From: Spirochaetaceae bacterium
GTDB taxonomy: Bacteria; Spirochaetota; Spirochaetia; Treponematales; Breznakiellaceae
Assembly (NCBI GenBank): GCA_031290405.1
Contig: JAITNO010000103.1
Location: forward strand, 1-18,614
Direction of reading: 5' to 3'
Length of the DNA: 18,614 nt
Positions within the stretch are counted from its first letter, which is position 1; every line of letters starts with the position of its first letter. Below the pieces are notes generated by a model. That model saw nothing but the letters and a program-made list of their open reading frames with translations. It was not told where the DNA came from and did not search any database. Positions 5,608-12,793 of this stretch are shown here, one piece after another. The translations under genes and the position numbers were made by a program.

Positions 5608-8571
5608 TTAGGGGAGGAGGGCGCTCTTTATGGGGCGGAGCTCTTCGGGGCTGAGCTTGGTGGGGTCGTTGACGCCGGGGGGGAGTTCCCGGCCTTCTTC
5701 GGGTGGGACGTCTTCTTCGCTGTAGGGTTCCTCTTGGGGTCTGATGGTTTCCTTTTCGGCTTCTTCTCTGTTCTGGAGCTTGGTTTCGATGAGTATGGTG
5801 ATGCCTTTCTCTTGCATGGTGATGCCGATGAGGGCGTTGGCGGCGACGACGGTTTTCTTGTTGTGCGTTATGACGATGAATTGGCTGGTTCTGCCAAACT
5901 CGCGCAGCAGTTGAACGAAGCGTCCTACGTTGTCTTCGTCGAGGGCGGCGTCGATTTCGTCGAGGAGGCAGAAGGGTGATGGGCGTACCATGTAGGTGGC
6001 GAAGAGGAGGGCGACGGCGGTCATGGTTTTTTCGCCGCCGGAGAGGAGGGTGATGTTTTCGAGTTTTTTGCCGGGCGGCTGGGCGAAGATTTCGATGCCG
6101 GACTCGAGGACGTGGTTGGGGTCTAAGAGGCGGAGCTCCGCGCCGCCGCCGCCGAAGAGTCGTCTGAATATGTTGTGAAAGTTTTTCTTGATTTTATTGT
6201 AACAGTCCATGAACTTTTGCGACGATTCGACGCGGATTTCGGCGACGACCTTCTGGAGGTCGTCTTTGGCGCGCGTTAAATCGTCGACTTGCGTGGCGAT
6301 GTGATGGTAGCGTTCTTTGACTTCGATGTACTCTTCGGGGGCCATGAAGTTGACGGAGCCTAAGTTGTCGAGCTCCTGCTTGACTTCGGCGCGTCGTTCC
6401 CGCAAGGAGGCTATGGGCAAGGCGATGGTGTACATGCGCTCCTCGAACTCCATGAGGTCTCGGGAGTGGGTTTCGCGGAAGTTGTCCTGGGTGTTCTTTA
6501 TCTCGGTCTCGCTCTGGGCGATTTCGAGGTGGAGGCGCTCGATGGCGGTGTTGAGCCGCGAAAGGGCCTCCGTTTGCTTTTGCAGCTGGGTTTGTTTGCC
6601 GGAGACTTCGCTGTTCCGCCGCGCGATGTCTTTCTCGAGCTTCTCCATGCCGGCGGAAAGCTTTTTGCCGCGCTCCTCGAGTGCGGCGAGCTCTTCCTCG
6701 GTGTCGGCGATGCGCTCGCTTGTCTCGTCAAGGCGTTTGCGGGCGAGGAAGAGCTCATCCTCGATGGTCTTGAGGAGGGCCTCCTGGCCGGAGAGCTCCC
6801 GCCTGATGAGTTTTGCTTGTTCCTCCGCGCTTACGGCTTGTGCGCCCATCTTTGCGCGGCTTTCCCGTAAGGAGTTGAGGGTGGCGCGGTACTCGTTGAT
6901 CTTGACGCCGAGGGCGCTGTTTTCTTCGCGCAGGCTGGCGATGCGCTCACGTCCTGCGCCAACGGCGTCTTTTGCGGCGCGGATGTCGCCGTCGATGGCG
7001 CGCTTCTTGGTGATGATGCCTTCGGGGGCCAGGAATTCGTCGATGAAGGCGGGGGTGCTCTCCCGGTAGGCGCTAAAGTGGGCAAGGGCGTCGTCGGCGT
7101 TGTGCTCGGCGGCGGACAGGGCGCAGGCAAGGGCGCGGACGATGCGCTCGAGCTCTTCGGGTTGGGGCAGGGCTCCGCCTGATGCGGCGCGCTCGGCGGC
7201 GCGTGCGAGGTCGTCGAGCAGGGCCTTTCTGCCGGAGAGGGCGATCTTCAGCCGGCCCAGGGCGTCTTCGAGCGCGCCCTGGGTCTTTCGACGGTCGGAT
7301 GCGGAATAGCCGGCGTCTTTAAGGCCCTTGTCGAGGGCGGCGACGATGTCGTCGGTTATGGTCTCGAGGTTTTTTTCAAGGACGGAGCGCGTGCCTTCGA
7401 CGCGGAGTATCTCGGCCTCGTCGGCGCGGATGGCCGCATCGTTTTGGCCTATTTGCGTGGAAGCGAGGGTGATGTTCTGCTCGAAAGAGAGGATGTTCCC
7501 CTCGATGTCGGCGACCTTTTTTCGCAAATCGCGGACGACGGCGTCCTGTTCTTCGGCGTCGGCGAGGAGTTCTTCGATTTTTATCTTGATGTGCCGCTGG
7601 CGGCTTTCGTTCTGCGAGACGGCGTTGCGGCATTCTTCGCGCTGTTCGCCGAGGAGCCGCGCCCGGTCTTCGAGGCCTTGTTTCTCTTTGGCAAGGCCGA
7701 AGAGGTTTTTCTGCGATTCGACGAGTTCGTTCTCAAGGCTGTTGACGACGTCCATGTTGTCGCGCAGGGCTTGCGACACGCGGTCAAGCTCACCGCGCGC
7801 GGCGTCGCGTTCCCCCGCCCGCTTTTTGAGGGTTTCCTTCCGGTTGTCGCGCTCATCGCGGAATTGTTTAAGGCGGAGGAGCTGGATGTCCCGCTCGGTC
7901 TCGAAGACGGTTTCCCGTAGGGCGCGGTATTGCAGCGTCTTTTCAGCCTGAACCTTGAGCGTGTCGTGGGAGCGTTTTGTTTCCTTTACCTGAACGTCGA
8001 GGATCCGCATATTGTCTTCGGTTTTGGCGAGTTTGATCTCGGCCTCGCGGCTCTGCGCCTTGTTTTTCGTGATGCCGGCGGCTTCTTCGAAGATGTAGCG
8101 GCGTTCTTCGGGTTTGGAGGAGAGGGCCTGGTCGATCTTCCCCTGTTCCATCACCGAGTAGGCGCCTTTGCCGACGCCGGTGTCCCAGAAGAGCCGTCGG
8201 ATGTCCTTTAACTTCGCCTCGCGGCCGTTGATAAAGTACTCGCTCTCGCCGGAGCGGTAGAGGCGGCGTTTGATTTCGATTTCCGTTTCTTCGCGGGGCA
8301 AGAGGCCCTTTTCGTTGGTAAGCGTGAGGGTAACCTCGGCGACGTTGAGGGCTTTGCGCGTTTCGCAGCCGGCGAAGATGACGTCCTCCATCTTTTCGGC
8401 GCGCATCGCCGCCGAGCGTTGTTCGCCGAGCACCCATTTGATGGCGTCGACGACGTTGGACTTCCCGCAGCCGTTCGGCCCGAGCAGCGCGGTGATTCCG
8501 TCGGCGAATTCGATGTGCGTCTTATCCGCAAACGACTTAAACCCAAAAACATCAAGACTGATAAGGAACAC
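5608..8571 (-). CDS. smc: chromosome segregation ATPase SMC, short form
   Basis: A 987-residue SMC, which compacts and segregates DNA as a dimer with ScpA/ScpB. The N-terminal half-head has FGFKSFADKT (9-18), Walker A GPNGCGKSN (31-39) and EQR (50-52). Coiled coils span about 165-405 and 530-735. The C-terminal half-head has NLGSVNFMAPEEY (736-748), signature LLSGGEKTMTA (842-852), Walker B FCLLDEIDAALDE (867-879) and the H-loop ITHNK (901-905). An acidic, proline-rich tail follows (about 935-987). Typical SMCs have about 1,150-1,190 residues. Here the middle (about 405-540) lacks the conserved Gly-rich hinge and is short and mostly helical. The start is GTG at 8571, with AAGGAG 5 bases before it. 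The open frame to 8793 is not homologous. It overlaps the upstream membrane-protein gene by 20 bases. Confidence 0.95.
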   Translation of the reverse strand: MFLISLDVFGFKSFADKTHIEFADGITALLGPNGCGKSNVVDAIKWVLGEQRSAAMRAEKMEDVIFAGCETRKALNVAEVTLTLTNEKGLLPREETEIEIKRRLYRSGESEYFINGREAKLKDIRRLFWDTGVGKGAYSVMEQGKIDQALSSKPEERRYIFEEAAGITKNKAQSREAEIKLAKTEDNMRILDVQVKETKRSHDTLKVQAEKTLQYRALRETVFETERDIQLLRLKQFRDERDNRKETLKKRAGERDAARGELDRVSQALRDNMDVVNSLENELVESQKNLFGLAKEKQGLEDRARLLGEQREECRNAVSQNESRQRHIKIKIEELLADAEEQDAVVRDLRKKVADIEGNILSFEQNITLASTQIGQNDAAIRADEAEILRVEGTRSVLEKNLETITDDIVAALDKGLKDAGYSASDRRKTQGALEDALGRLKIALSGRKALLDDLARAAERAASGGALPQPEELERIVRALACALSAAEHNADDALAHFSAYRESTPAFIDEFLAPEGIITKKRAIDGDIRAAKDAVGAGRERIASLREENSALGVKINEYRATLNSLRESRAKMGAQAVSAEEQAKLIRRELSGQEALLKTIEDELFLARKRLDETSERIADTEEELAALEERGKKLSAGMEKLEKDIARRNSEVSGKQTQLQKQTEALSRLNTAIERLHLEIAQSETEIKNTQDNFRETHSRDLMEFEERMYTIALPIASLRERRAEVKQELDNLGSVNFMAPEEYIEVKERYHHIATQVDDLTRAKDDLQKVVAEIRVESSQKFMDCYNKIKKNFHNIFRRLFGGGGAELRLLDPNHVLESGIEIFAQPPGKKLENITLLSGGEKTMTAVALLFATYMVRPSPFCLLDEIDAALDEDNVGRFVQLLREFGRTSQFIVITHNKKTVVAANALIGITMQEKGITILIETKLQNREEAEKETIRPQEEPYSEEDVPPEEGRELPPGVNDPTKLSPEELRPIKSALLP

Positions 8572-9217
8572 AATTTCTCCTTTGACGCAACAACGAACAG
8601 ACGACCAGAACGGCGGGAACGACCAGGACGGCCAAAAGCCCCAGCGCGACAAGATTGCGCTGAATAAAGAACTGCCACCACGCGGCGGAGGCCAAGAAAG
8701 GCAGCGGAACGATGCCCGCGACGCCCACAACAAGGCGAGGCGTCGAAGGCCCCTTGGCGATAAAGCGCAACAACGGATGAACGGCGACGGCAAGCGCCGT
8801 CCAGAGCAGCGGGGTCAGGACGAGCAGCAGGGGGTTTTTCTCGCTCCCCCAGCGGACGGCGCAAACCAGGGCCACCGGCGTCAGCGACAGGAGGATGAAG
8901 CCCGTCCAATCCGGCGTCCAGCCGCGGTGAAAGAACTGTTTTTGAATCCGGTGGAACGCCGCGCAGACGACCAGCGGCAGGACGACGGGCAGCGCGGCAT
9001 AATCGACGCAGGCGCTCAGATAACGGGAAAGCCCAAAACCCCCCGCCTGAACAAAATCCGCCTGAACAAACCGAACGACGGCGTAAGCGGTTCCCGTTGC
9101 GATCGCGCAAATATTTTCAAGAAACGCCGCTCGAGCGTCGCTGCACACCGGCTTCGGCCTGATTTCCTTCCAAAAACCAAAGAAAATGGGGAGCCATAAA
9201 ATAAAAAAGACTAACAT
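8552..9217 (-). CDS. multi-pass membrane protein of unknown function
   Basis: A 221-residue hydrophobic protein with about six membrane segments (near residues 1-16, 70-88, 105-122, 128-150, 158-178 and 188-210) and charged loops between them. No family is recognised. The ATG at 9217 has only a weak purine-rich GGCGG upstream. The stop lies 20 bases inside smc, so the two are probably co-transcribed and smc translation may be coupled to it. The end (LLRQRRNC...) is basic, as expected for a cytoplasmic tail. It looks genuine because it is long, rich in membrane helices and well placed, but its job is unknown. Confidence 0.7.
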   Translation of the reverse strand: MLVFFILWLPIFFGFWKEIRPKPVCSDARAAFLENICAIATGTAYAVVRFVQADFVQAGGFGLSRYLSACVDYAALPVVLPLVVCAAFHRIQKQFFHRGWTPDWTGFILLSLTPVALVCAVRWGSEKNPLLLVLTPLLWTALAVAVHPLLRFIAKGPSTPRLVVGVAGIVPLPFLASAAWWQFFIQRNLVALGLLAVLVVPAVLVVCSLLRQRRNCVPYQS

Positions 9218-9605
9218 TAAAGAAACCGCCCCAGTATGTCCATTGTTTCAAGTCTTGTCCAGCCCCCGCAGTGCCTCAACGAAAATGTAACCCTCGAAGG
9301 GTTTTGCCTCATTTAGAAAATGACACCCAAAATAAAAAGCCGAATGTAGAAACGACTGCCGGAGGCAAAAATGAGGATAAGCATGGGCGCCAGAAAAGAG
9401 ATTAATGAGGCGCCAAGACCCTTTGGGTTGCATTTTGAAATGAGGCACTACGGGCGGTGTTGCGCCTGCTGTTGCGCCAAGATGATAATGCCGCATTGAT
9501 GCCAAGAAGGAGCATAGACACATACTGGAAGGAGGTCCATCCTGCCAAGGCGGCATGACAAAATGTGAGATTTCCGCTTTGGCTTGACGCATGGGCGTTG
9601 CCCTC
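9218..9605. other. intergenic region with lower GC, no gene called
   Basis: This stretch separates the divergent smc and importer operons and looks distinctly more AT-rich than its flanks. A 126-codon minus-strand frame (9248-9628) exists, but it shows no family, overlaps the importer promoter and has no good ribosome binding site. A hairpin AACCCT-CGA-AGGGTT (9289-9303) and several ATGAGG strings are visible. It should hold the promoter of the membrane protein-smc unit, but I see no convincing one. Confidence 0.5.
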
Positions 9606-9634
9606 TTGACACTTTTATATCTTACCACTACAGT
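9606..9634 (+). promoter_or_regulatory. sigma70-type promoter of the importer operon
   Basis: TTGACA (9606-9611), a 17-base spacer, and TACAGT (9629-9634). The predicted transcription start is near 9641, leaving a leader of about 48 bases before the GTG start of the binding-protein gene. Confidence 0.65.
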
Positions 9635-9646
9635 CGGGATTATAGA

Positions 9647-9661
9647 TACTATTCAATAGTA
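9647..9661. promoter_or_regulatory. 15-bp dyad at the start of the importer transcript, candidate operator
   Basis: TACTATT-C-AATAGTA is a perfect inverted repeat about 6 bases downstream of the predicted transcription start, where a repressor would block the promoter. No regulator gene is adjacent. It could also act as an RNA hairpin. Confidence 0.45.
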
Positions 9662-9688
9662 ACTAAACTCACAGCGAGGAGGTTTTCT

Positions 9689-10744
9689 GTGAAAAAACGT
9701 ATTTTGTGTGGGCTGCTGGTAACGGCGGCGGTTGTATCGGCTGCCTTTGCGGCGGGATCCGGGGAAAAAGTCTCTGCGGATCTTGTTCCGTTTAGGCTGG
9801 GGCATCTTAACTCGACGGCGCATCTGCTTGCCTTTGTCGCACAGGAGGAAGGTTTCTTCCGTGAAGAAGGGCTGGCGGCGGAACTCACTCAGTTTTCGAG
9901 CGCGTCGGAGCTGGCGGCTGGGCTTGAGTCGGGGAAGCTCGACGTGGCTTTCATTGGGTCGGTGCCGATCATCTCGTTTCAGGCGACGGGGCATGACCTG
10001 ACGATCTTCGGCGGGGCGATGACCAACGGGCACGGCTATGTCATCAAGAGCGAGCTTGTGCCTAAGGGCTACAAGGAGGGAGACGTCAGCATCCTCAAGG
10101 GGAAGAATGTCGCCTCGGTCAAGAACAGCGTGCAGGACTTCGAGCTGCTTGTCCTCTTGAAGAACAACAAGCTTACGCCGGGGAAGGACGTCAACGTCGT
10201 CTACTTCAACAGCCAGACTGAGGCGTACAACGCGCTCCAGAACAAGGGCATTGACGCGGTGTCGGTCTACTCGCCCTATGCTTCGCGGGCGCGGGACGAG
10301 GGGCATACGGTCGTCTATTACTGCAACGAAAAGACTGAGTTCCACGACCAGCCCTGTTGCCGCCAGGTGGCTTCGACGACGGCGTTGAAGGCCAACCCTG
10401 CCCTCTTCCAGGCGGCGGAGCGGGCGTTCATCAAGGCGTATAAGTTCTCGCAGGAGAACCGCGCAAAGACGGTCGACGACGTGAACAAGTACATCCCGCT
10501 CAAGCGCGACCTGGTGGAATACGAGGTCTACGGGGGCCACAGCGTTTCGACGCCCGACCCTGACAAGAAGGCCACCGTCGCCCTCAAGTCGGGCGTCGTG
10601 GAGTTCGGCTATGCGAAGGACTACAACATCGAGCCGCTGTACAATACGGCGATTTACAAGGCCGCGCTCGACAGTCTGCTCAAGGACAAGCCGAACGATG
10701 CGGTCTACAAGGGCCTGCTTGCCCACTTTAACGAGTACGAATAG
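9689..10744 (+). CDS. ABC transporter periplasmic substrate-binding protein (NitT/TauT, NMT1-like)
   Basis: A 351-residue binding protein for a small organic solute. A Sec signal peptide (MKKR, hydrophobic 5-20, likely cleavage AFA|A after 21) has no lipobox Cys. The mature protein has the SsuA/NrtA/THI5-type pattern: FRLGHLNSTAHLLAFVAQEE, then SASELAAGLESGKLDVAFIG, then ILKGKNVASVKNSVQDF. An unusual FHDQPCCRQV with paired Cys lies in the second lobe. The GTG start follows GAGGAGG (9676-9682) at 6 bases. The open frame to 9584 would cross the promoter and lacks homology. The ATPase gene begins 7 bases after the stop. The substrate is unknown; the downstream methyltransferase genes hint at a methylated compound. 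Confidence 0.88.
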   Translation: MKKRILCGLLVTAAVVSAAFAAGSGEKVSADLVPFRLGHLNSTAHLLAFVAQEEGFFREEGLAAELTQFSSASELAAGLESGKLDVAFIGSVPIISFQATGHDLTIFGGAMTNGHGYVIKSELVPKGYKEGDVSILKGKNVASVKNSVQDFELLVLLKNNKLTPGKDVNVVYFNSQTEAYNALQNKGIDAVSVYSPYASRARDEGHTVVYYCNEKTEFHDQPCCRQVASTTALKANPALFQAAERAFIKAYKFSQENRAKTVDDVNKYIPLKRDLVEYEVYGGHSVSTPDPDKKATVALKSGVVEFGYAKDYNIEPLYNTAIYKAALDSLLKDKPNDAVYKGLLAHFNEYE

Positions 10745-10751
10745 GCAGGCG

Positions 10752-11600
10752 ATGCACCCGAAGATCGAGGTTAAGAATCTTGCCGTCCGCTATGCCGATG
10801 GGAACAGGCAGTTCACCGCGCTGGAAGACGTTTCGTTTTCCGTTGCCGCAGGTGAGTTTGTCAGCGTCATCGGCTCGTCGGGCTGCGGCAAGAGCACCTT
10901 GCTCGGCGTGCTTGGCGGGCTCGGCGCCCCTTCCGGCGGGGGCGCGTTCATCGACGGCCTCCCGGTGCGGGGGCCCGGGCTCGACAGGGCGTTTGTCTTC
11001 CAGCACTATTCTCTGTTTCCTTGGATGACGGCGCGGGACAACGTTGCCTTTGGGATTAAGCAGGCGAAGCGGGGCCTTCCGGCAAAGGCGCGCCGGGAAG
11101 CGGCGGAGGCCTTCCTGGGGAAGGTCGGGCTGGAGGGCTCGGGCAAAAAGTATCCGGCGCAGCTTTCCGGGGGGATGAGGCAGCGGGTGGCCATTGCCCG
11201 CGCCCTTGCGATGGACGCCGACATCCTCCTGATGGACGAACCGTTCGGCGCGGTGGACGCGAAAAACCGGACCATATTGCAGGAACTGCTGCTCTCTCTA
11301 TGGGAGGGGGCCGGCGGCGGGGAGTTCGTCTACCCCATAACCGAGGATGGGCCGTCAGGCGCCGCCGCCACGCGGGGGCGAAAGACGGTGGTCTTTGTCA
11401 CCCACGACATTGACGAGGCGATGCTCCTGTCGGACAGGATCGTCATGCTGAGCAACAGCCCGGGGCGGGTCTTCCGACAGGTGCCGGTGTTGTTTCCGCG
11501 TCCTCGAAACCGCGCCGTTCTGGTGCAGAGCGAGGGGTATGCGCGGCTTCGCGGCGAGCTGCTGGCCCTGTTCTTCAATGACTTTGGGGACGGGATATGA
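10752..11600 (+). CDS. ABC transporter ATP-binding protein (NitT/TauT type)
   Basis: A 282-residue ATPase that powers the importer from the cytoplasmic face. Walker A GSSGCGKST (41-49), Q-loop Gln84 in VFQHYSLFPW, signature LSGGMRQR (138-145), Walker B ILLMDEPFGAVD (158-169) and H-loop His218 in VTHDIDEA are all intact. Residues 185-210, between the D-loop and H-loop strand, form a Gly/Ala-rich insertion absent from typical SsuB/TauB, which makes the protein slightly long. The ATG at 10752 is the start that gives the normal N-terminus. The gene's stop overlaps the permease start (ATGA, 11597-11600), so the two are coupled. Confidence 0.93.
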   Translation: MHPKIEVKNLAVRYADGNRQFTALEDVSFSVAAGEFVSVIGSSGCGKSTLLGVLGGLGAPSGGGAFIDGLPVRGPGLDRAFVFQHYSLFPWMTARDNVAFGIKQAKRGLPAKARREAAEAFLGKVGLEGSGKKYPAQLSGGMRQRVAIARALAMDADILLMDEPFGAVDAKNRTILQELLLSLWEGAGGGEFVYPITEDGPSGAAATRGRKTVVFVTHDIDEAMLLSDRIVMLSNSPGRVFRQVPVLFPRPRNRAVLVQSEGYARLRGELLALFFNDFGDGI

Positions 11601-12526
11601 GTGCGTCCGGGCCTGCGGCGCGGCGTTTGCTGCGCCTCTGTCACTTCTTGTTTCTGCTGTTTCTGGCTGTTCAGCTTTTGCCGGACGGGACCGCCGGGCC
11701 GACGCGCGCGTCGTACGCGGTGGTTCTTGTGTGTATGATCGAGGCGGCCTGCCTTGCCGTTCTTGCCTTCGGCAAGGGCGCGCGGGGGGGCCTCTTCTGC
11801 GACATTGCGAGTTTTGTCTATGCGGTTTTGATTGCATGGGTGGTATGCACGGCAAAGTTCAACGTCCTTAAGCCGTCGTTTTTCCCGCCTCCGGGCCGTG
11901 TCTTTGAGCAGGCTTTGGCGGACGCGAAGAACATCGGCATAAATATAGGGACTTCACTTGGGATTGTGGCCCAGGGGTATCTGTTTTCTCTCCTCCTTGC
12001 AATACCCTTGGGTCTTTTTTTGGGTTGGAGCGTGCGTCTGGGCAGTGCGGCGACGTACATTGCGAAGTTCCTGGGTTCGATTCCTCCGGTGGTTTACATT
12101 CCTTACGGGATTGCGCTCTTGCCCACGTTCCGTTCAGTTTCGGTGATGGTCATCTTTCTGGCGTCCTTCTGGCCTGCGCTTGCGGGGACGATGAGCGGCG
12201 TCCTGAACATTGAGCGGCATATTGTTGATTCGGCGCGTTCGTTGGGGGTGGGCCGTCTGGCGATGCTCTTTCAGATTGCCTTGCCCGCGTCGCTGCCGCA
12301 GATCTTCATTGGGTGCAATCAGGGCTTGAGCGTCTCGTTCATCCTGCTTACGTCGGCGGAGATGATTGGGGCCCGCAGCGGGCTTGGCTACTATGTGAAG
12401 AACTTTTCGGACTTGGGGGACTACACGCGGATCATTGTAGGCGTGTTGGTGATTGGCCTGGTGATTTCGGCAATAGTGTTCTTGTTTAACAGCTTGCAGA
12501 GACGCTTGTTGCGTTGGAAGGGGTAG
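11597..12526 (+). CDS. ABC transporter permease (SsuC/TauC-like)
   Basis: A 309-residue integral membrane permease. It has extra N-terminal hydrophobic segments (about 11-28, 39-58, 66-85), then the standard importer core (about 118-300). The EAA coupling loop that contacts the ATPase is DSARSLGVGR...LPASLPQIF (211-237). Typical SsuC is about 250 residues, so the first 85 form an extension. The start overlaps the ATPase stop as ATGA. The next recognised gene is 267 bases away, across a tandem repeat array, although no terminator is evident. Confidence 0.93.
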   Translation: MSASGPAARRLLRLCHFLFLLFLAVQLLPDGTAGPTRASYAVVLVCMIEAACLAVLAFGKGARGGLFCDIASFVYAVLIAWVVCTAKFNVLKPSFFPPPGRVFEQALADAKNIGINIGTSLGIVAQGYLFSLLLAIPLGLFLGWSVRLGSAATYIAKFLGSIPPVVYIPYGIALLPTFRSVSVMVIFLASFWPALAGTMSGVLNIERHIVDSARSLGVGRLAMLFQIALPASLPQIFIGCNQGLSVSFILLTSAEMIGARSGLGYYVKNFSDLGDYTRIIVGVLVIGLVISAIVFLFNSLQRRLLRWKG

Positions 12527-12529
12527 CGA

Positions 12530-12658
12530 ATGAGCAAAGAGCAAAGGGGAGAGGTTCCCCATTATAATGCGGAGTGTCTCCCCGTCGGATGCGGAGGGTC
12601 TCCCCATTATAATGCGGAGGGTCTCCCCGTTATAATGCGGAGGGTCTCCCCGTTATAA
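12530..12658 (+). CDS. possible 42-residue ORF running into the repeat array
   Basis: ATG at 12530 follows GGAAGGGG (12516-12523) at 6 bases, a good ribosome binding site, 3 bases after the permease stop. It reads MSKEQRGEV and then translates repeat units until TAA (12656-12658). It may be the decapitated start of a former gene, a leader peptide, or chance. No family is recognised. Confidence 0.25.
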   Translation: MSKEQRGEVPHYNAECLPVGCGGSPHYNAEGLPVIMRRVSPL

Positions 12659-12743
12659 TGCGGAGGGTCTCCCCATTACTAATGCGGAGGGTCTCCCCAT
12701 TACTAATGCGGAGAGGCTCCCCATTACTAATGCGGAGAGGATC
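12546..12743 (+). repeat. tandem array of 23-24 bp near-palindromes
   Basis: The array has a degenerate first unit (12546-12566), one of 22 bases (12567), three of 23 (12589, 12612, 12635), three of 24 (12658, 12682, 12706) and a partial last one (12730-12743). The core is ATGCGGAGGGTCTCCCCATT. Each can fold as GGAG-GGT-CTCC, and the dyad extends to 10-11 bp arms with one C/C mismatch. The 23-base units end in TATA and cluster, and the 24-base units end in TACTA and cluster, which shows stepwise local duplication. The array sits inside an apparent operon, between permease and methyltransferase. Confidence 0.92.
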
Positions 12744-12793
12744 AAGGCAGTAAGCTTGAGGGCATCAAAACAGGGGGGGGATTGGAGTGTGCT

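Noticed and set aside
8572..8793. N-terminal extension of smc to 8793
   Set aside because: The 74 extra residues are not SMC-like and lie over the membrane-protein gene. GTG at 8571 has AAGGAG at the right distance and gives the standard FLISLDVFGFKSF start.
9248..9628. 126-codon minus-strand ORF
   Set aside because: No recognisable domain, it crosses the importer promoter, and has no good ribosome binding site. Left as unexplained sequence.
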